64,000 nucleotides of DNA from Lamellibrachia satsuma (GCA_033239005.1 BSQZ01000015.1:10997501-11061500); one strand, 5' to 3'. Shown: positions 36,280 to 51,616, counted from the stretch's first letter. The notes: generated from the letters alone by a model not told the origin. Program-made: numbers and translations.

Positions 36280-38835
36280 AAAATTTTATCAGGCCACTAA
36301 TACACAAAAAAAACGTAAAAAATGTCCGGATAACATTTCTGAAGCTGGTTATAAATGCATGTGTTTAAATGCAAGGATCATTATAAATAAGAGCAACGAA
36401 TTAAACATTATGATAGAAGATATTGACCCTCACATAACTGGTATATCATTGGCCAACAAAGACACAACAGAAGATCTGCATTAGGACTAACGGGATACGT
36501 AGGAGAGAACGAATAGGAAGAAGGGGGGGTATTTTATACATTAAAGAATCTATCCACGCTTATAAAAAAAGCTGTTTGGTGCAATATAGTTACAAAAAGT
36601 ATTAAACAACAACTATTGGATTAGCTTACCGAAGTCCAAACATAAACGAAGAGGATAACACAAAAATACAAAACGCTATAAAGGAAGTGAGTAAAAGGAA
36701 TGTCTAAATGTGAGATTTTAACAACGAACACATCCAATGGAAATCTCTAGAAAGTACAGGGGGTGAGGACCAACAATTTCTATTTTTAATACAGGATAGC
36801 TTCAACACGTGCTAGAACCAACCATGGGTGAGAATGTATTAGATATAGCTTTGTTTTCACAAAATGAATTAGTGGACAGTGTCAAAATACATGAACTATT
36901 GGATAACAGTGATCTTAATCAAATACAATTTCACATCAAAGTAAAATCAAAAATAACATGCTGAGGAATAAGACAACAATTGAATGTTGGAACATTCGAA
37001 AAATTAAATTGAGAATATCATTGAACAATTTGTTCCCTTGAAAAAAAAACAACGAAAACGGACTAGAAAGAAACATTTGTCAAAAGAAGCTATTAGAAAA
37101 ATAATGTACAAGCAAACTATGTGGAGGGTTTGTAGGCGAACCAGAAAGGATAAAGACTACACAAATAGGCACTTAATGCAGCTACGACTGAAACTTGACA
37201 ATCTAAAAGAAGCTATGAGCAAAAACTAGCGTGTCTAAGGTTGGCCAATCTAGAAGACAGTGCTCGAAATATAATATCACAAGGTTTTTTTAATGGCGGA
37301 AGACCTAAATGGATACTTCAGTTCAGTGTTTACCAGAGAGGATATTAGTTCAGTACCAATTTCAGATGTCAAATTAAATTTGAGGAGGTTAAATCGGACT
37401 ATAGGGCAGTTAATTGTAACTCCAGAAATGGTAGCTAAGAAAATAAAGACAATAAAGGACAATAAATCACCTGGAGTAGATGGAATTCCACCAAAACTAC
37501 TAATGGAAACAGTAGAACAAATCATTATACAACTTGCAAGAATGTTCATTTGTCATTCGTTTGTTATTAAAATAGGGAGTGATTTCATTTGAATGGAAAG
37601 AAGCAAACATCATACCATTATTTAAAAAGGGTTCCAGAAATAAGTCGGAGAATTACAGACCAGTCAGTCATTTGTAAATTATTAAAAAGAATAATTAAAG
37701 ACCACATGATGGACTTAAATTATTAGAAAGGTAAATTAAAGACCACATGATGGACTTAAATTATTAGAAAGGTAAATTAAAGATCATATGATGGACTTAA
37801 ATTATTAGAAATGTAAATTAAAGACCATATGGTGGAATTTCTTGTTAGGCGTTAATCATTAAATCCATCTCAACATCGATTTCTAAAAGCGATGTCATGC
37901 TTAACAAATATGTTATGTGGATAAAGGAGGGATTACCACCAGCTATTGTCTGCTTAGATTTTCAGAAAACGTTCGACAAAGTGCCACATCAAAGATTACT
38001 ACTTAAAATAAAAGCCCATGGTATCGGGGATGGCATAATCGACTAAATAGAAGAACGGCTGACTGACAGAAGAAGGTTTCAAACTGGAAATCAGTTTTGA
38101 GTAGGGTACCACAAGGATCAGTATTAGCACCTTTATTATTCTTAATATATATCAGTGACTTGGACGGTAATATTATAAAAAGCAACGTACTGAAATGTGA
38201 GGATAACACAATATCATTTAGAAAGGTAAAACATTATGGTGATAAACAACATTTACAAAACCATCTAGACAAATTATTTAAAGGGTCTGAAAAATGGCAG
38301 ATGTTATTCAATTTTTGGAAATGTAAATGCCTACATACAGGACACGGGAACTTGGGTGTAGATTACAAAATGAGAGATACTACCGTAAAAGAAAATGGCT
38401 TAGGAGTATCAATAAGTGTTGGTGTGAAAGTTGTGTTCTGAAAGTGTGGTATTGCAGCTTAAAAGGGTAATCAAATGGTTGGGTTGTTGGATGAAAACGA
38501 GGTAATTACACCTCTGTATAAAGTAATAGCTAGGCCTCTAGTTTAGAACACTGTATACAAGCCTGGGTACCATATCACAAGAAGGATATAGATACGCTTG
38601 AACGAATACGGAAGAGAGCAGCTAAAATTATTTCAGAGCTGAGAAACCTTAGTTATGAAGAGCGCATAAAAGTCTGTGGTTCAACAACCCTAGAGACAGG
38701 ATGGTTAAGAGGATATCAACTTGAAATTTTTATGATATTGATAGAACTATTTTTTTCTCACTCGGGAAAGATATCTCAGGAGGGCGGATTATACATAGAT
38801 GAAAAAATTTTCGACACTCGATAAGCCAATGGCTT
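36280..38835 (+). mobile_element. CR1-like LINE, near full-length but decayed, copy 2
   Basis: Domains appear in order in shifting frames. An APE-type endonuclease start (NKSNELNIMIEDIDPHITGI, about 36390) is followed by LAYRSPNINEEDN and NEHIQWKSLESTGGEDQQFL (about 36720-36800). Next come a basic linker (about 37040-37225), reverse transcriptase motif KSPGVDGIPPKLLMETVEQI (about 37460), VPQGSVLAPLLFLIYISDLD (about 38105), and the C-terminal RNLSYEER/CGSTTLET block. In the catalytic box the second Asp region reads KCEDNTISF instead of the usual F-ADD. Many frameshifts and stops make it inactive. The 3' end shows ATAAGCCAATGGCTTCC. Confidence 0.9.
37697..37835 (+). repeat. 41-bp tandem amplification inside the LINE
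   Basis: About 3.4 units of AAAGACCACATGATGGACTT plus AAATTATTAGAAAGGTAAATT (37701 to 37742 spacing 41 bp) interrupt the reverse transcriptase region. They arose within this LINE copy. Confidence 0.9.
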
Positions 38836-38865
38836 CCATGTTAGAAATGTGCAAACAATAACTAG

Positions 38866-38981
38866 TTCAAGACTACCATTACTTAGCCAACCATCCGACC
38901 AGCGCCGCATGATGACCAGACAGTTCTGGTAGCTTAGGTAGTTGTTCGGGTAGCTTGGCAGCCAATCAAAGTAAGACATTT
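38866..38981 (-). pseudogene. C-type lectin terminal exon fragment
   Basis: Read on the minus strand, ttcag| is followed by a frame encoding SYFDWLPSYPNNYLSYQNCL then VIMRRWSDGW. This aligns residue for residue with the last exon of genes A and B (YFHWLPNEPNNYLGYQNCL, AIRRRC). The acceptor is conserved, the EPN sugar-specificity motif reads YPN, the cysteine after RR is Trp, and similarity ends before the FDDDC region. The CR1-like copy ends about 30 bp away. A broken lectin gene at the left edge of the cluster. Confidence 0.85.
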
Positions 38982-39944
38982 CTGCGACTGAAATCAGGCG
39001 AATACTTTATAACCTAAATTTGTTATTTATATATAAGCAGACTTCCACTATACACAACTTCCAGTGGAAATCGTTTATCGAGCTAAATGTCTCAATAAGT
39101 TTTCCAAATTCGTATTCGTTTCTCTTGTTACTAGTGCATGGGCCTACTATCGCACGGTACACTCAATGCTGGATCCACAGTGGCACACTCGTACCAGGCC
39201 CATAAAAAGGGGCCGCCAACAATATTTAGTGGGACATCAGAGCTGCCAAATCCCCATGAAAAATCAATAGATGAACAATCACATGATTTGTGTTTTCAGA
39301 CTTCACATAATATGACACGGAACAGGACATCAAAGAGGAGTTTCCACATCAACAATGAACGAGGTACCTTTAGCAAGACACCCCTCTCCTCTTCGGTATC
39401 TTCCTACCTTGCTCTTCACTCTGGTGTTCTGTATTGTCTGAAAGCACAAACATATCAGTTAATGATTAGGATGAGAAAATGTACAATTTGTAGTTGTGGA
39501 GACAAAAGTGCCCACGTCAACAATCACAGAGGAACCTTCAGCAAGATACCCCTCTCAAATTCGGTGTCCTCTTCCCCTCCTCTTCTACGTCGTTAAGTCC
39601 TGTTAAGTTTCAAAACAAAAATATATAAGTTACGAATTATGAAGAGAAAATGTACATCTGTGCTTATAGACATGGAGCCAAAAGTGTCCACATCAGCAAT
39701 CACAGAGGAACCTTCAGCACGACACACCAGTCTTCGGTGTCCTGTTCTCTGTCATCTAATGTGAAATGTAAAAAACATAATAATTATAAATTACGGATTA
39801 GGAAAAGAAAAAATATGCTATCTGTAATTGTAGTTGTGGAGACAACAGTGTCCACATCACAGAGTTACCTTAATTAATATACTACTCTCCTCTTCTGTGT
39901 CCTCTTATCTTCCTCTTCTCAATCATCTTCTGTGAAGCCTGAAA

Positions 39945-40270
<326 letters not shown>

Positions 40271-40724
40271 GTAACTAAAAGGAAATCTTAATATATAAAG
40301 TAATGAACACCTAAATTGTTTTGTACGTTATAATTGATTATAAGTGTGAATAATCCAATTAATGTAATAACAGTAACATGTACGAGTGACACTTACTTTG
40401 CGAGCCACACGTGCTCTGTTGTAACAATGTGGCCCACATGATGTAACAACTTGCCCCGCGAACGGGGATAGTTGTTAGAGTCGACCGCGCCTGAAAAACT
40501 TCACATATCTAGCTAACTACAATACCGGGTATGGAATACAAATGGTATGGTACAGTTTATTAACGCGAATAATAAACTTAATGTATACGTTGACAGAATA
40601 ATGCATCTAACATACTTTTTCACAAAAAGTAACTAACTAAAAATTCCCTGTCACTGTAAATGCTGTCGTCCTCTTTACGATCTGAATATTTATTTTATTC
40701 TCACTTAGCCTTAGTTGCACAGTA

Positions 40725-40868
40725 ATGTGTCTCATGTGATAGCCGTAAAGCCGACAGTTCTATCGACGACAGCACCGAATCGAGTGAAAGGGAACACCCT
40801 CTTAGTTCACACACCTCGTAGTTCACACCAGGTGATCAAACATAAAAGATCGGCGTATGATGATTGTT
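40725..40868 (+). repeat. Dispersed repeat with CATGTGATAGCCGTAAAGCC
   Basis: Four related copies lie in the window: 40725-40868, 49405-49620, 51065-51225 and 56595-56830. Two are the A/B duplicates of each other in each pair, so the family pre-dates the tandem duplication. The shared order is AAGCCGAC, a GTTC(T/C)ATC block, AGCACC, GGGAA, CCCTC and TTCACACC. Nothing coding is recognised. Confidence 0.7.
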
Positions 40869-40869
40869 A

Positions 40870-42425
40870 TCTGACAGTGGCTGCACACAAGACAAATGAC
40901 AGTGGCTGCACACAGGACAACTGACAGTGGCTGCACACAGGACAACTGACAGTGGCTGCACACAGAACAACTGACAATGGCTGCACACAGGACAACTGAT
41001 AGTGGCTGCACGCAGGACAACTGACAGTGGCTGCACACAGGACAACTGACAATGGCTCCACACAGAACAACTGACAGTGGCTGTACAAAGGACAACTGAC
41101 AGTGGGTGCACATAGGACAACTGACAGTGGCTGCACACAGGACAACTGACAGTGGCTGCTCATAGGACAACTGACAGTGGTGGCACACAGGACAACTGAC
41201 AGTGGCTGCACACAGGACAACTGACAGTGGCTGCACAAAGGACAACTGACAGTGGCTGCACACAGGACAACTGACAGTGGCTGCACACAGGACAATTGAC
41301 AGTGGCTGCACACAGGACAACTGACAGTGGCTGCACACAGGACAACTGACAGTGGCTGCACACAGGACAACTGACAGTGGCTGCACACAGGACAACTGAT
41401 AGTGGCTGCACACTGGACAACTGACAGTGGCTGCGCACAGGACAACTGACAATGCCTGCACACAGGACAACTGACAGTGGCTACACACAGGACAACTGAC
41501 AGTGGCTGCACACAGAACAACTGACAATGGCTGCACACAGGACAACTGATAGTGGCTGGCTGCACGCAGGACAACTGACAGTGGCTGCACACAGGACAAC
41601 TGACAATGGCTCCACACAGAACAACTGACAGTGGCTGTACAAAGGACAACTGACAGTGGGTGCACACAGGACAACTGACAGTGGCTGCACACATGACAAC
41701 TGACAGTGGCTGCACACAGGACAACTGACAGTGGCTGCACACAGGACAACTGACAATGGCTGCACACAGGACAACTGATAGTGGCTGCACACAGGACAAC
41801 TGACAGTGGCTGCACACAGGACAACTGACAGTGGCTGCACACAGGACAACTGACAGTGGCTGCACACAGGACAACTGACAGAGGCTGCACACAGGACAAC
41901 TGACAGTGGCTGCACACAGGATAACTGACAGTGGCTGCACACAGGACAACTGACAGAGGCTGCACACAGGACAACTGACAGTGGCTACACACAGGACAAC
42001 TGACAGTGGCTGCACACATGACAACTGACAGTGGCTGCACACATGACAACTGACATTGGCTGCACACAGGACAACTGACAGTGGCTGCACACATGACAAC
42101 AGACAGTGGCTGCACACAGGACAACTGACAGTGGCTGCACACAGGACAACTGACAGTGGCTGCACACAGTACAACTGACAGTGGCTGCACACAGGACAAC
42201 TGACAGTGGGTGCACACAGGACAACTGACAGTGGCTGCACACAGTACAACTGACAGTGGCTGCACACAGGACAACTGACAGTGGGTGCACACAGGACAAC
42301 TGACAGTGGGTGCAGACAGGACAACTGACAGTGGCTGCACACAGGACAACTGACAGTGGCTGCGCACAGGACAACTGACAGTGGCTGCACACAGGACAAC
42401 TGACAGTGGCTGCACACAGGACAAC
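40870..42425. repeat. 25-bp minisatellite, about 62 copies
   Basis: The unit is GACAACTGACAGTGGCTGCA plus CACAG with an exact 25-bp period (41291 to 41316). Block B has only about two units at the same place (51225-51282). A run of distinctive variants at 40965-41110 recurs at 41515-41665, an offset of 550 bp or 22 units, so part of the growth was by block duplication. All three minus frames are open (up to 546 codons, periodic Cys/Ser/Val/Gln) because the unit lacks minus-strand stops. This is not a gene. Confidence 0.96.
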
Positions 42426-42429
42426 TCAT

Positions 42430-42925
42430 CTCGAGACAAGTACACAACATGTCTTAATTCCATGTATATTTAGTGTGCACGAATATTATGTTTCTAATAC
42501 TGTTTTATTCAGACAAATTATAACATGGGAAAGAATACTATTACTCTAATAAACTTCAGTCAATCAATATATAAACACTTCAATTTCCACAATAGTAATA
42601 GTAGAATACAACACTATATTCAACATGAGTAATTGTTAGTAACAGTGCTTTGGAAAGGGATGGCATGGCTGATTGGCTCAGATAGACACGCGCATGCTCT
42701 GAACATTGGAATGCGAGCTTTACCCTCATACGAAGCCATCTTTGTTTTTGTTTGAGTTTGATGCACGGAGACTGTTATTATATCAAATCTGCGTTCATTG
42801 ATAAATTATTTAGTTGCCGTTTATCGGGGAACTTAATCGAGTCAGGCCTATCAAATATTGAGTGGAATGAACATCATTTCTGAGGGCAAAAGTGACGAGG
42901 AAGACTTATGATTCTGGTGGAGCGG
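42430..42925. other. Gene A downstream flank
   Basis: No recognised gene. Its second half (42595-42925) matches block B at 51283-51610. Confidence 0.5.
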
Positions 42926-42928
42926 GTA

Positions 42929-42929
42929 A

Positions 42930-43023
<94 letters not shown>
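42929..43023. repeat. GCAC then CA microsatellite
   Basis: (CGCA)n passing into (CA)n. The block B equivalent at 51617-51713 is interrupted and differs in length. Confidence 0.97.
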
Positions 43024-43024
<1 letters not shown>

Positions 43025-43088
43025 TATGCAAAATTCAAACAACCGAACCAGTTTTGCAGGTGTTGAGGTAGTTTGCCTTTCCAGGCGT

Positions 43089-43094
43089 TTTATT
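43089..43094 (-). terminator. Polyadenylation signal of lectin gene A
   Basis: AATAAA on the minus strand, about 176 bp past the gene A stop. It is conserved at 51783-51788 for gene B. Confidence 0.55.
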
Positions 43095-43269
43095 ATGAAT
43101 GATTGACATGACAAAAATAACTATGTGACCGAACTGAAATTGTCACAGTCCATTGCAAATGACACATTGTCATTCTTGTGTGAGTTGCATGACATATTGC
43201 AGTGCACGAACATGTCTTGGTTGTTATGGGCGTCAATCGGTTCTTCTAAACGACCATTTGAAACGTTCG

Positions 43270-45843
<2,574 letters not shown>

Positions 45844-46033
45844 TTTGGTGGTTTAAAATTCGTCTTCGTCTGTTGATACCTATATGTAAAGAAAATAAAT
45901 ATAACGTCAACATTAAAGTAATCAATCTCGAAATTGCTGTGCCAATAAAACGTTGTCAATACAAAATTGTTGCGGCCTACAGAATGGCTAATAAAAGAAA
46001 TGTCTGCTTTTCAATATCCTGCAAACTACTTAC

Positions 46034-46075
46034 CGTTAAACACTGCTTCCTTTACTTTACGTTGAACGTAATGCC
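46034..46075 (-). other. Lectin A 5' UTR exon
   Basis: Downstream of the TATA box on the minus strand, sequence GTTCAACGTAAAGTAAAGGA ... TTTAACG ends at donor |gtaagtag (46033). The same layout occurs in B (donor near 54607) and D (63562). The start is estimated about 25-30 bp after the TATA. Confidence 0.7.
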
Positions 46076-46089
46076 GTCTACGATTTAAG

Positions 46090-46340
46090 GGCGTGTATAT
46101 ATACCTTTCACTGACCAATGGCTAGCATCCAAACAAATTGGCGTCACTCGACCGGACACGCCTCTAGATTCATCCGTGTTGACCACGGACTATTTTTAGC
46201 AACCGTCCCGCAGTGTGGTGACGTGACACCGGCGGACGTTCAGCTCGGTGCACGGGTGACTGGTACGACGTGGCACCGGCGGGCGTTCAGCTCAGTCCAC
46301 GGGCGACGGGTACGACGTGGCACTCCCTCGACGCGTTTAA
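46090..46340 (-). promoter_or_regulatory. Lectin A promoter
   Basis: TATATATA at 46096-46103 lies about 25 bp before the inferred start. Upstream are TGACGCCA, an exact MEF2-type CTATTTTTAG (46190-46199, plus-strand reading) and a GC-rich ~50-bp imperfect direct repeat (GCGTTCAGCTC ... GGTACGACGTGGCAC, 46215-46325). The block is nearly identical in B and recognisable in D. Confidence 0.75.
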
Positions 46341-47645
46341 TCAGGGAAAGTAGGGCAGGCGGGAGGTAAACAAAACTAATAGTACAATTAATGAATAGGT
46401 GTGTGGTAAATAAGTATGAATATCGGATGTCGAACTGAGTTATTTTGGTAAACATTGTTGTACTTGGCGTTCAACATCAACACATACTTATCAGCGAACA
46501 CACACAGGCTCTTCAACATGTTATAAGATGCCTCTGGTCGCATTGAGCTATCAGAAAATTACATTTCACAAAGGAAATGTCAAAGGCAAAACAAATTATG
46601 CCCAGTCCTAACACATGCGCCATTTGGAAATCTATCTAGTGTTCGACTCAGTTTCATCCATGTTCTCTACGTGACGCCTGGGGCACGGAGAAACGACTTG
46701 TAATAGGCGAATCAACCCATGCGCGCTAAAACAGTTATGAGAACACGAATTAGACCTCAGTCGTACAGCAACAAAACCGTTTATTTGCAAGTGCAGCTCA
46801 GCATTGATGCAAGCATTTGACAACTATGGGCGACCGTTATAATAGATGTTTGCTTGTTGATGTCGCACTAGAGAAAGAGAGAAGGGGGAAAGAGAGTTAT
46901 AGTCGTGAATCAAACAGCAATAATCGATATAGTTGTTGAATCCGATGCATCCGTAGTTTAGGTTGTCTTTCTTGCGTTTATCCACGCAACAACCATATTT
47001 TCATTTACATCATATGCTGGCCAAAACGATGGACAACATTAGAAATGGATAGAATATTTTAATTGTGTACACTTTGGCTTAACTCAAAGAAAACAATTCA
47101 ATACAGCGCTCCAACAAAAACAGGCATATTCGAATAAAAGGTATATTCGAATAAACAGGTATATTCGAATAAAAAAACATTACATATATATATATCGTGA
47201 TTTGCTCAATTCATGCACCTCGGCTCTGAGTAGCAGACGCGACGCTCCTATTGATAACTATATCACAAGAGAAACACAAGAACCTAATCGGATGCGTTTG
47301 TTCTCCCTTCTAATGTTGTTCTTCAAATCTACCAATGTTTGAATTTTGGTTGTCACCATAGACGGGTAACAGTAGATTTCACCACAAGTAATATTAGTCA
47401 GGAGTCACTTAAGATAACACGGTTCAGAAACTCGGGTTCGGGTTCAATCCCTGGACAAATCTCACTACACTTTTTTTTTGTCAGTTTGACTTTGCATGAT
47501 TTGTATCCTATACGGATAAAAGTCTTATCACAGTAATATGCAATAACTGCACCAGCTGAGGTAGCTTAGGTATTGCCTTCCTATGTGAGGCATACGACGC
47601 TTGTCTTACACCTTGGATTCTCTCATGCGGTCTTGTGTGGTCTTA
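46341..47645. other. Intergenic sequence upstream of lectin A
   Basis: No recognised gene. It is colinear with block B 54915-56118, with small indels. Short frames are shared only because the DNA is duplicated. Confidence 0.5.
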
Positions 47646-47792
<147 letters not shown>

Positions 47793-47794
47793 CT

Positions 47795-49260
47795 CAGCAT
47801 CTTGTTGTATGGTGCAGAGACCTGGAAAATCTAAGCTGCCTTCATATTTAACAAGATATTTAACAAGATTTGCCATCCAAGCCAAAGGCCCAGATGGCAA
47901 GTGGACAAGGAAGCCATTGGCTTATCGAGAGTCCAACAATGTTCATTTACTTATAACCCGCCCTCCTGAGATATGTGTCAACCTTGTTTTTAAACATATT
48001 CACGCTGCTAGCAGTTACACAATCTGTAGACAATTTGTTCCATTCATTTATTGTCCTCTGTGAGAACGAGTGCTTCCTGATGTCCAATCTACATTGATCC
48101 TTTACTAATTTTACCTCATGTCCTCTAGTTCTGCTATCCTTCTTGAGTGAGAAAAACATATTTCTATCAATATTTTCATACCCATTCAATATCTTAAAAA
48201 CTTCAATCTGATCTCCTCTTAACCTCCTTGTCTCTAGAGTTGTTAAACCACATTCTTTCAGGCGTTCTTCATAACTAAGGTCTCTAAGTTCTGGAATCAT
48301 TTTAATTGCTCTCCTTTGTATGTGTTCAAGCGTATCTATATCCTTCTTACGATATGGTCTCCATGCTTGTATACAGTATTCTAAATGAAGTCTAACTATT
48401 GCTTTATAAAGAGGTATAATTAACTTTTTTCCCTTGTATGTTATGTTTATTCTAATCAATCCAAGAATTTGATTACCCTTTGAAGCTGCAATACCACACT
48501 GCTCTGAAACTTTCATATCAGCGCTTATTGTAACTCCTAAGTCCTTTTCTTTTACAGTAGTACCCAGAACAGTATCTCCCATTTTATAGTTTACATTCAA
48601 GTTCCCATGTCATGTATGTAGGCATTTACATTTCCCAAAATTGAACAGCATCTGCCATTTATCAGACCATTTCACTAATCTGTCTAGATCGTTTTGTAAA
48701 TGTTGTTTATCACCATCAGTATTAACCTTTCTAAACAGTTTTGTGTCATCCGCAAATTTCAGTACGTTACTTGTTATACTGTCGTCCAAGTCATTGATAT
48801 AAATTAAAAATAATATAGGTCCTAATACTGATCCTTGAGGTACCCCACTCAAAACCGATTTCCAATTTGAAACTTCTCCATCTACTACAACTCGTTGTCT
48901 TCTGTCAGTCAGCCATTGTTCTATCCAGTCAGTTATGCTATCCCCGATACCATGGGCTTTTAATTTAAGAAGTAATCTTTGATGTGGCACTTTGTCAAAA
49001 GATTATTGACGTGAAACGGCAGGACAACGTCAACAATCTCGAGATTCTGCAATGTTGCATTTCAACACCACTGAGCCACTAAGCAACATTTTCCAACAGA
49101 GACGACTACGATGGATTGGGCACATACCGCGTATGTCTAGTGACCACCTCCCAAAGATCATTCTCTTTAGGGAATTAACTGAAGGCAAACGCCCAGTTGG
49201 CAGACCTTTGAGATACCGGGATGTAATCAAAAGAGATTTGAAAGCAAACAGTTGCTGAAG
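47795..49260 (+). pseudogene. LINE C-terminal remnant, block A copy, split by insertion
   Basis: The left part (47795-47848) encodes LLYGAETWK, a motif common in LINE reverse transcriptase C-termini. The right part (49004-49260) encodes QQRRLRWIGHIPRMSSDHLP, KIILFRELTEGKRPVGRP and RYRDVIKRDLKA. The uninterrupted equivalent in block B is 56118-56450. The intervening 1.15 kb is a younger CR1-like insertion on the opposite strand. Confidence 0.88.
47849..49003 (-). mobile_element. CR1-like LINE, 5'-truncated, copy 3 (best preserved)
   Basis: Minus-strand frames 48610-48990 and 47947-48600 encode the reverse transcriptase from VPHQRLLLKLKAHGIG through GVPQGSVLGPILFLIYINDL, the catalytic FADD box (LKFADDTKLF) and the thumb/C-terminal region to KVDTYLRRAGYK. 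The two frames are the same reading frame separated by one TGA; copy 2 has GGA at that codon. The 3' UTR contains CGATAAGCCAATGGCTTCC, and the tail repeats ATCTTGTTAA. Insertion is specific to block A. Truncation is at the motif FDKVPH. Confidence 0.95.
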
Positions 49261-50038
49261 ACAGATCAACCTGACGAGTCGGTATCAATGGTTGTTCTGC
49301 TATTGACATCAAAGCATCCCGGACAAAAGAGACCAAGCGTGCGAGGCGTCGAGCCGGCAATTTACCGACATGATGACGTGGCAGCTAAAACAAGCTTCTC
49401 ACTACTCATGTGATTGCCGTGAAGCCGACGGTTCCATCTGTGACAGCCAGCACCAGGTCGGGTGAACGGGAACGCCCTCATATTTTCACACCATTACAGT
49501 GAACTAGAGGTGATTAAACGTAGAAGACCAGCGTTGGTCGCGAGGAGGCGTGTCAGCCCCGGGTGGGGTCAACTGTTTATGATTGGGAGTGGTTCGTATA
49601 CAAGCTAACTCGTCTAGAGACACGTGCCCAGCAGCTGTGTTAAATCCAGGTATGTTTGTAAGCTTATAAGACTGTGACCTCGGTACTGTTTGATACAGAC
49701 CAATCAAGACATGGGAAGAACCCCTCAAGTTTGATAAATATGCAGCTTGGTCATTAAACTCAACTGAAAACTACCACGGACAACATGTGACGTATGGTTT
49801 GACTTCGTTTAATGTTTTGACATCACTTTGCAGGCGACGTCTGCCCGACTTCTTTACGAACTCGACGACATGATGAGCCGGTCGCCAGCAACAGGTGTGT
49901 GTGTATATGTTTGTGCGTGCGTGCGTGCATGCGTGCGTGCGTGCGTGCATGTGCGCATGCGCGCGGGCGGTCGTGTGTGATCTTGCGTGATCGTGTATGA
50001 TCGTGCGTGATCGTGCATGCGGTGTGCACGCGTGTTGT

Positions 50039-50041
<3 letters not shown>
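49261..50041. other. Right end of block A
   Basis: Colinear with 56451-57222. It includes a GCGACGTCTGCCCGACTTCT element preceded by ttgcag and followed by CAACAG|gtgtgt (about 49834-49890), a possible 5' noncoding exon, then GCGT-rich microsatellite. Similarity to the gene C upstream region stops at CACGCGTGTTGTT, just before where gene C exon 1 lies in the other copy. Confidence 0.6.

Positions 50042-50042
<1 letters not shown>

Positions 50043-50109
<67 letters not shown>
50043..50109. repeat. AT microsatellite at the duplication junction
   Basis: Pure (AT)n filling the junction between blocks A and B, followed by the AATCCGGATAATGAGTGCCC sequence also found at 40248. Confidence 0.95.
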
Positions 50110-50111
<2 letters not shown>

Positions 50112-51616
50112 CCGGATAATGAGTGCCCTTTAGTAACTAAAAGGAAATCTTAATATATAAAGTCAATAGATGAACAATCACATGATTTGTGTTTTCAGAC
50201 TTCACATAATATGACACGGAACAGGACATCAAAGAGGAGTTTCCACATCAACAATGAACGAGGTACCTTTAGCAAGACACCCCTCTCCTCTTCGGTATCC
50301 TCCTACCTTGCTCTTCACTCTGGTGTTCTGTATTGTCTGAAAGCACAAACATATCAGTTAAGGATTAGGATGAGAAAATGTACAATTTGTAGTTGTGGAG
50401 ACAAAAGTGCCCACGTCAACAAGCACAGAGGAACCTTCAGCAAGATACCTCTCTGAAATTTGGTGTCCTCTTCCCTGCCTCGTCTTCGTCGTTTTCTGTT
50501 AAGTCTCAAAATTAAAATGTATAAGTTACGAATTAGGAAGAGAAAATATACAACTGTGCTTATAGACATGGAGACAAAAGTGTCCACATCAGCAATCACA
50601 GAGGAACTTTCAGCACGACACACCAGTCTTCGGTGTCCTGTTCTCTGTCATCTAATGTGAAATCTGAAAAACATAATAATTATAAATTACGGATTAGGAA
50701 AAGAAAAAATATGCTATCTGTAATTGTAGTTGTGGAGACAACAGTGTCCACATCACAGAGTTACCTTAATTAATATACTACTCTCCTCTTCTGTGTCCTC
50801 TTATCTTCCTCTTCTCAATCATCTTCTGTGAAGCCTGAAACAAAAGGGCACTCATTATCCGGATTCTTAAATAACAAACAATTGTGAATAGAATATAAAT
50901 TATTGATTGGAGTATGAAATAGTGAATGGAAATATACTTTTATACTTTTTTATATTTTCACAAAAAAGTGACCAACTAAAAATTCCCTGTCACTGTAAAG
51001 GCTGTCGTCCTCTTTACGATCTGAACATTTATTTTATTCTCACTTAGCCTTAGTTACATAGTAACTTGTCTCATGTGATAGCTATAAAGCCGACAGTTCT
51101 ATCGATGACAGCACCGAATCGAGTGAAAGGGAATACCCTCTTAGTTCACACACCTCGTTGTTCACACCATTACAATGAGCTAGAGGTGGTCAAACACAAA
51201 AGATTGGCGTATGATGATTGTCAACTGACAGTGGCTGCGCACAGGACAACTGACTGTGGCTGCGCACAGGACAACTGACATAGTAAAAGTAGAATACAAC
51301 ACTATATTCAACATGAGTAATTGTTAGTAACAGTGCTTTGGAAAGGGATGGCAATGGCTGATTGGCTCAGATAGACACGCGCATGCTCTGAACATTGGAA
51401 TGCGAGCTTTACCCTCATACGAAGCCATCTTTGCATTTGTTTGAGTTTGATGCACGGAGACTGTTATTATATCAAATCTACGTTTATTAATAAATTATTT
51501 AGTTGCCGTTAACTGGGGAACTTAATCGAGTCAGACCTATCAAATAGCGACAGTGGAATGAACATCATTTCTGAGGGCCGTGACGAGGAAGACTTATGAT
51601 TCTGGTGGAGCGTGTC

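Noticed and set aside
40823..42463. Minus-strand frames of 527 and 546 codons with 25-residue periodicity
   Set aside because: Produced by the 25-bp minisatellite; the duplicate locus in block B has only two units, so no conserved protein exists.
46118..46369. 83-codon plus-strand frame, also present at 54692-54943
   Set aside because: It lies antisense over the lectin promoter and is shared only because the DNA is duplicated; the D promoter does not keep it.
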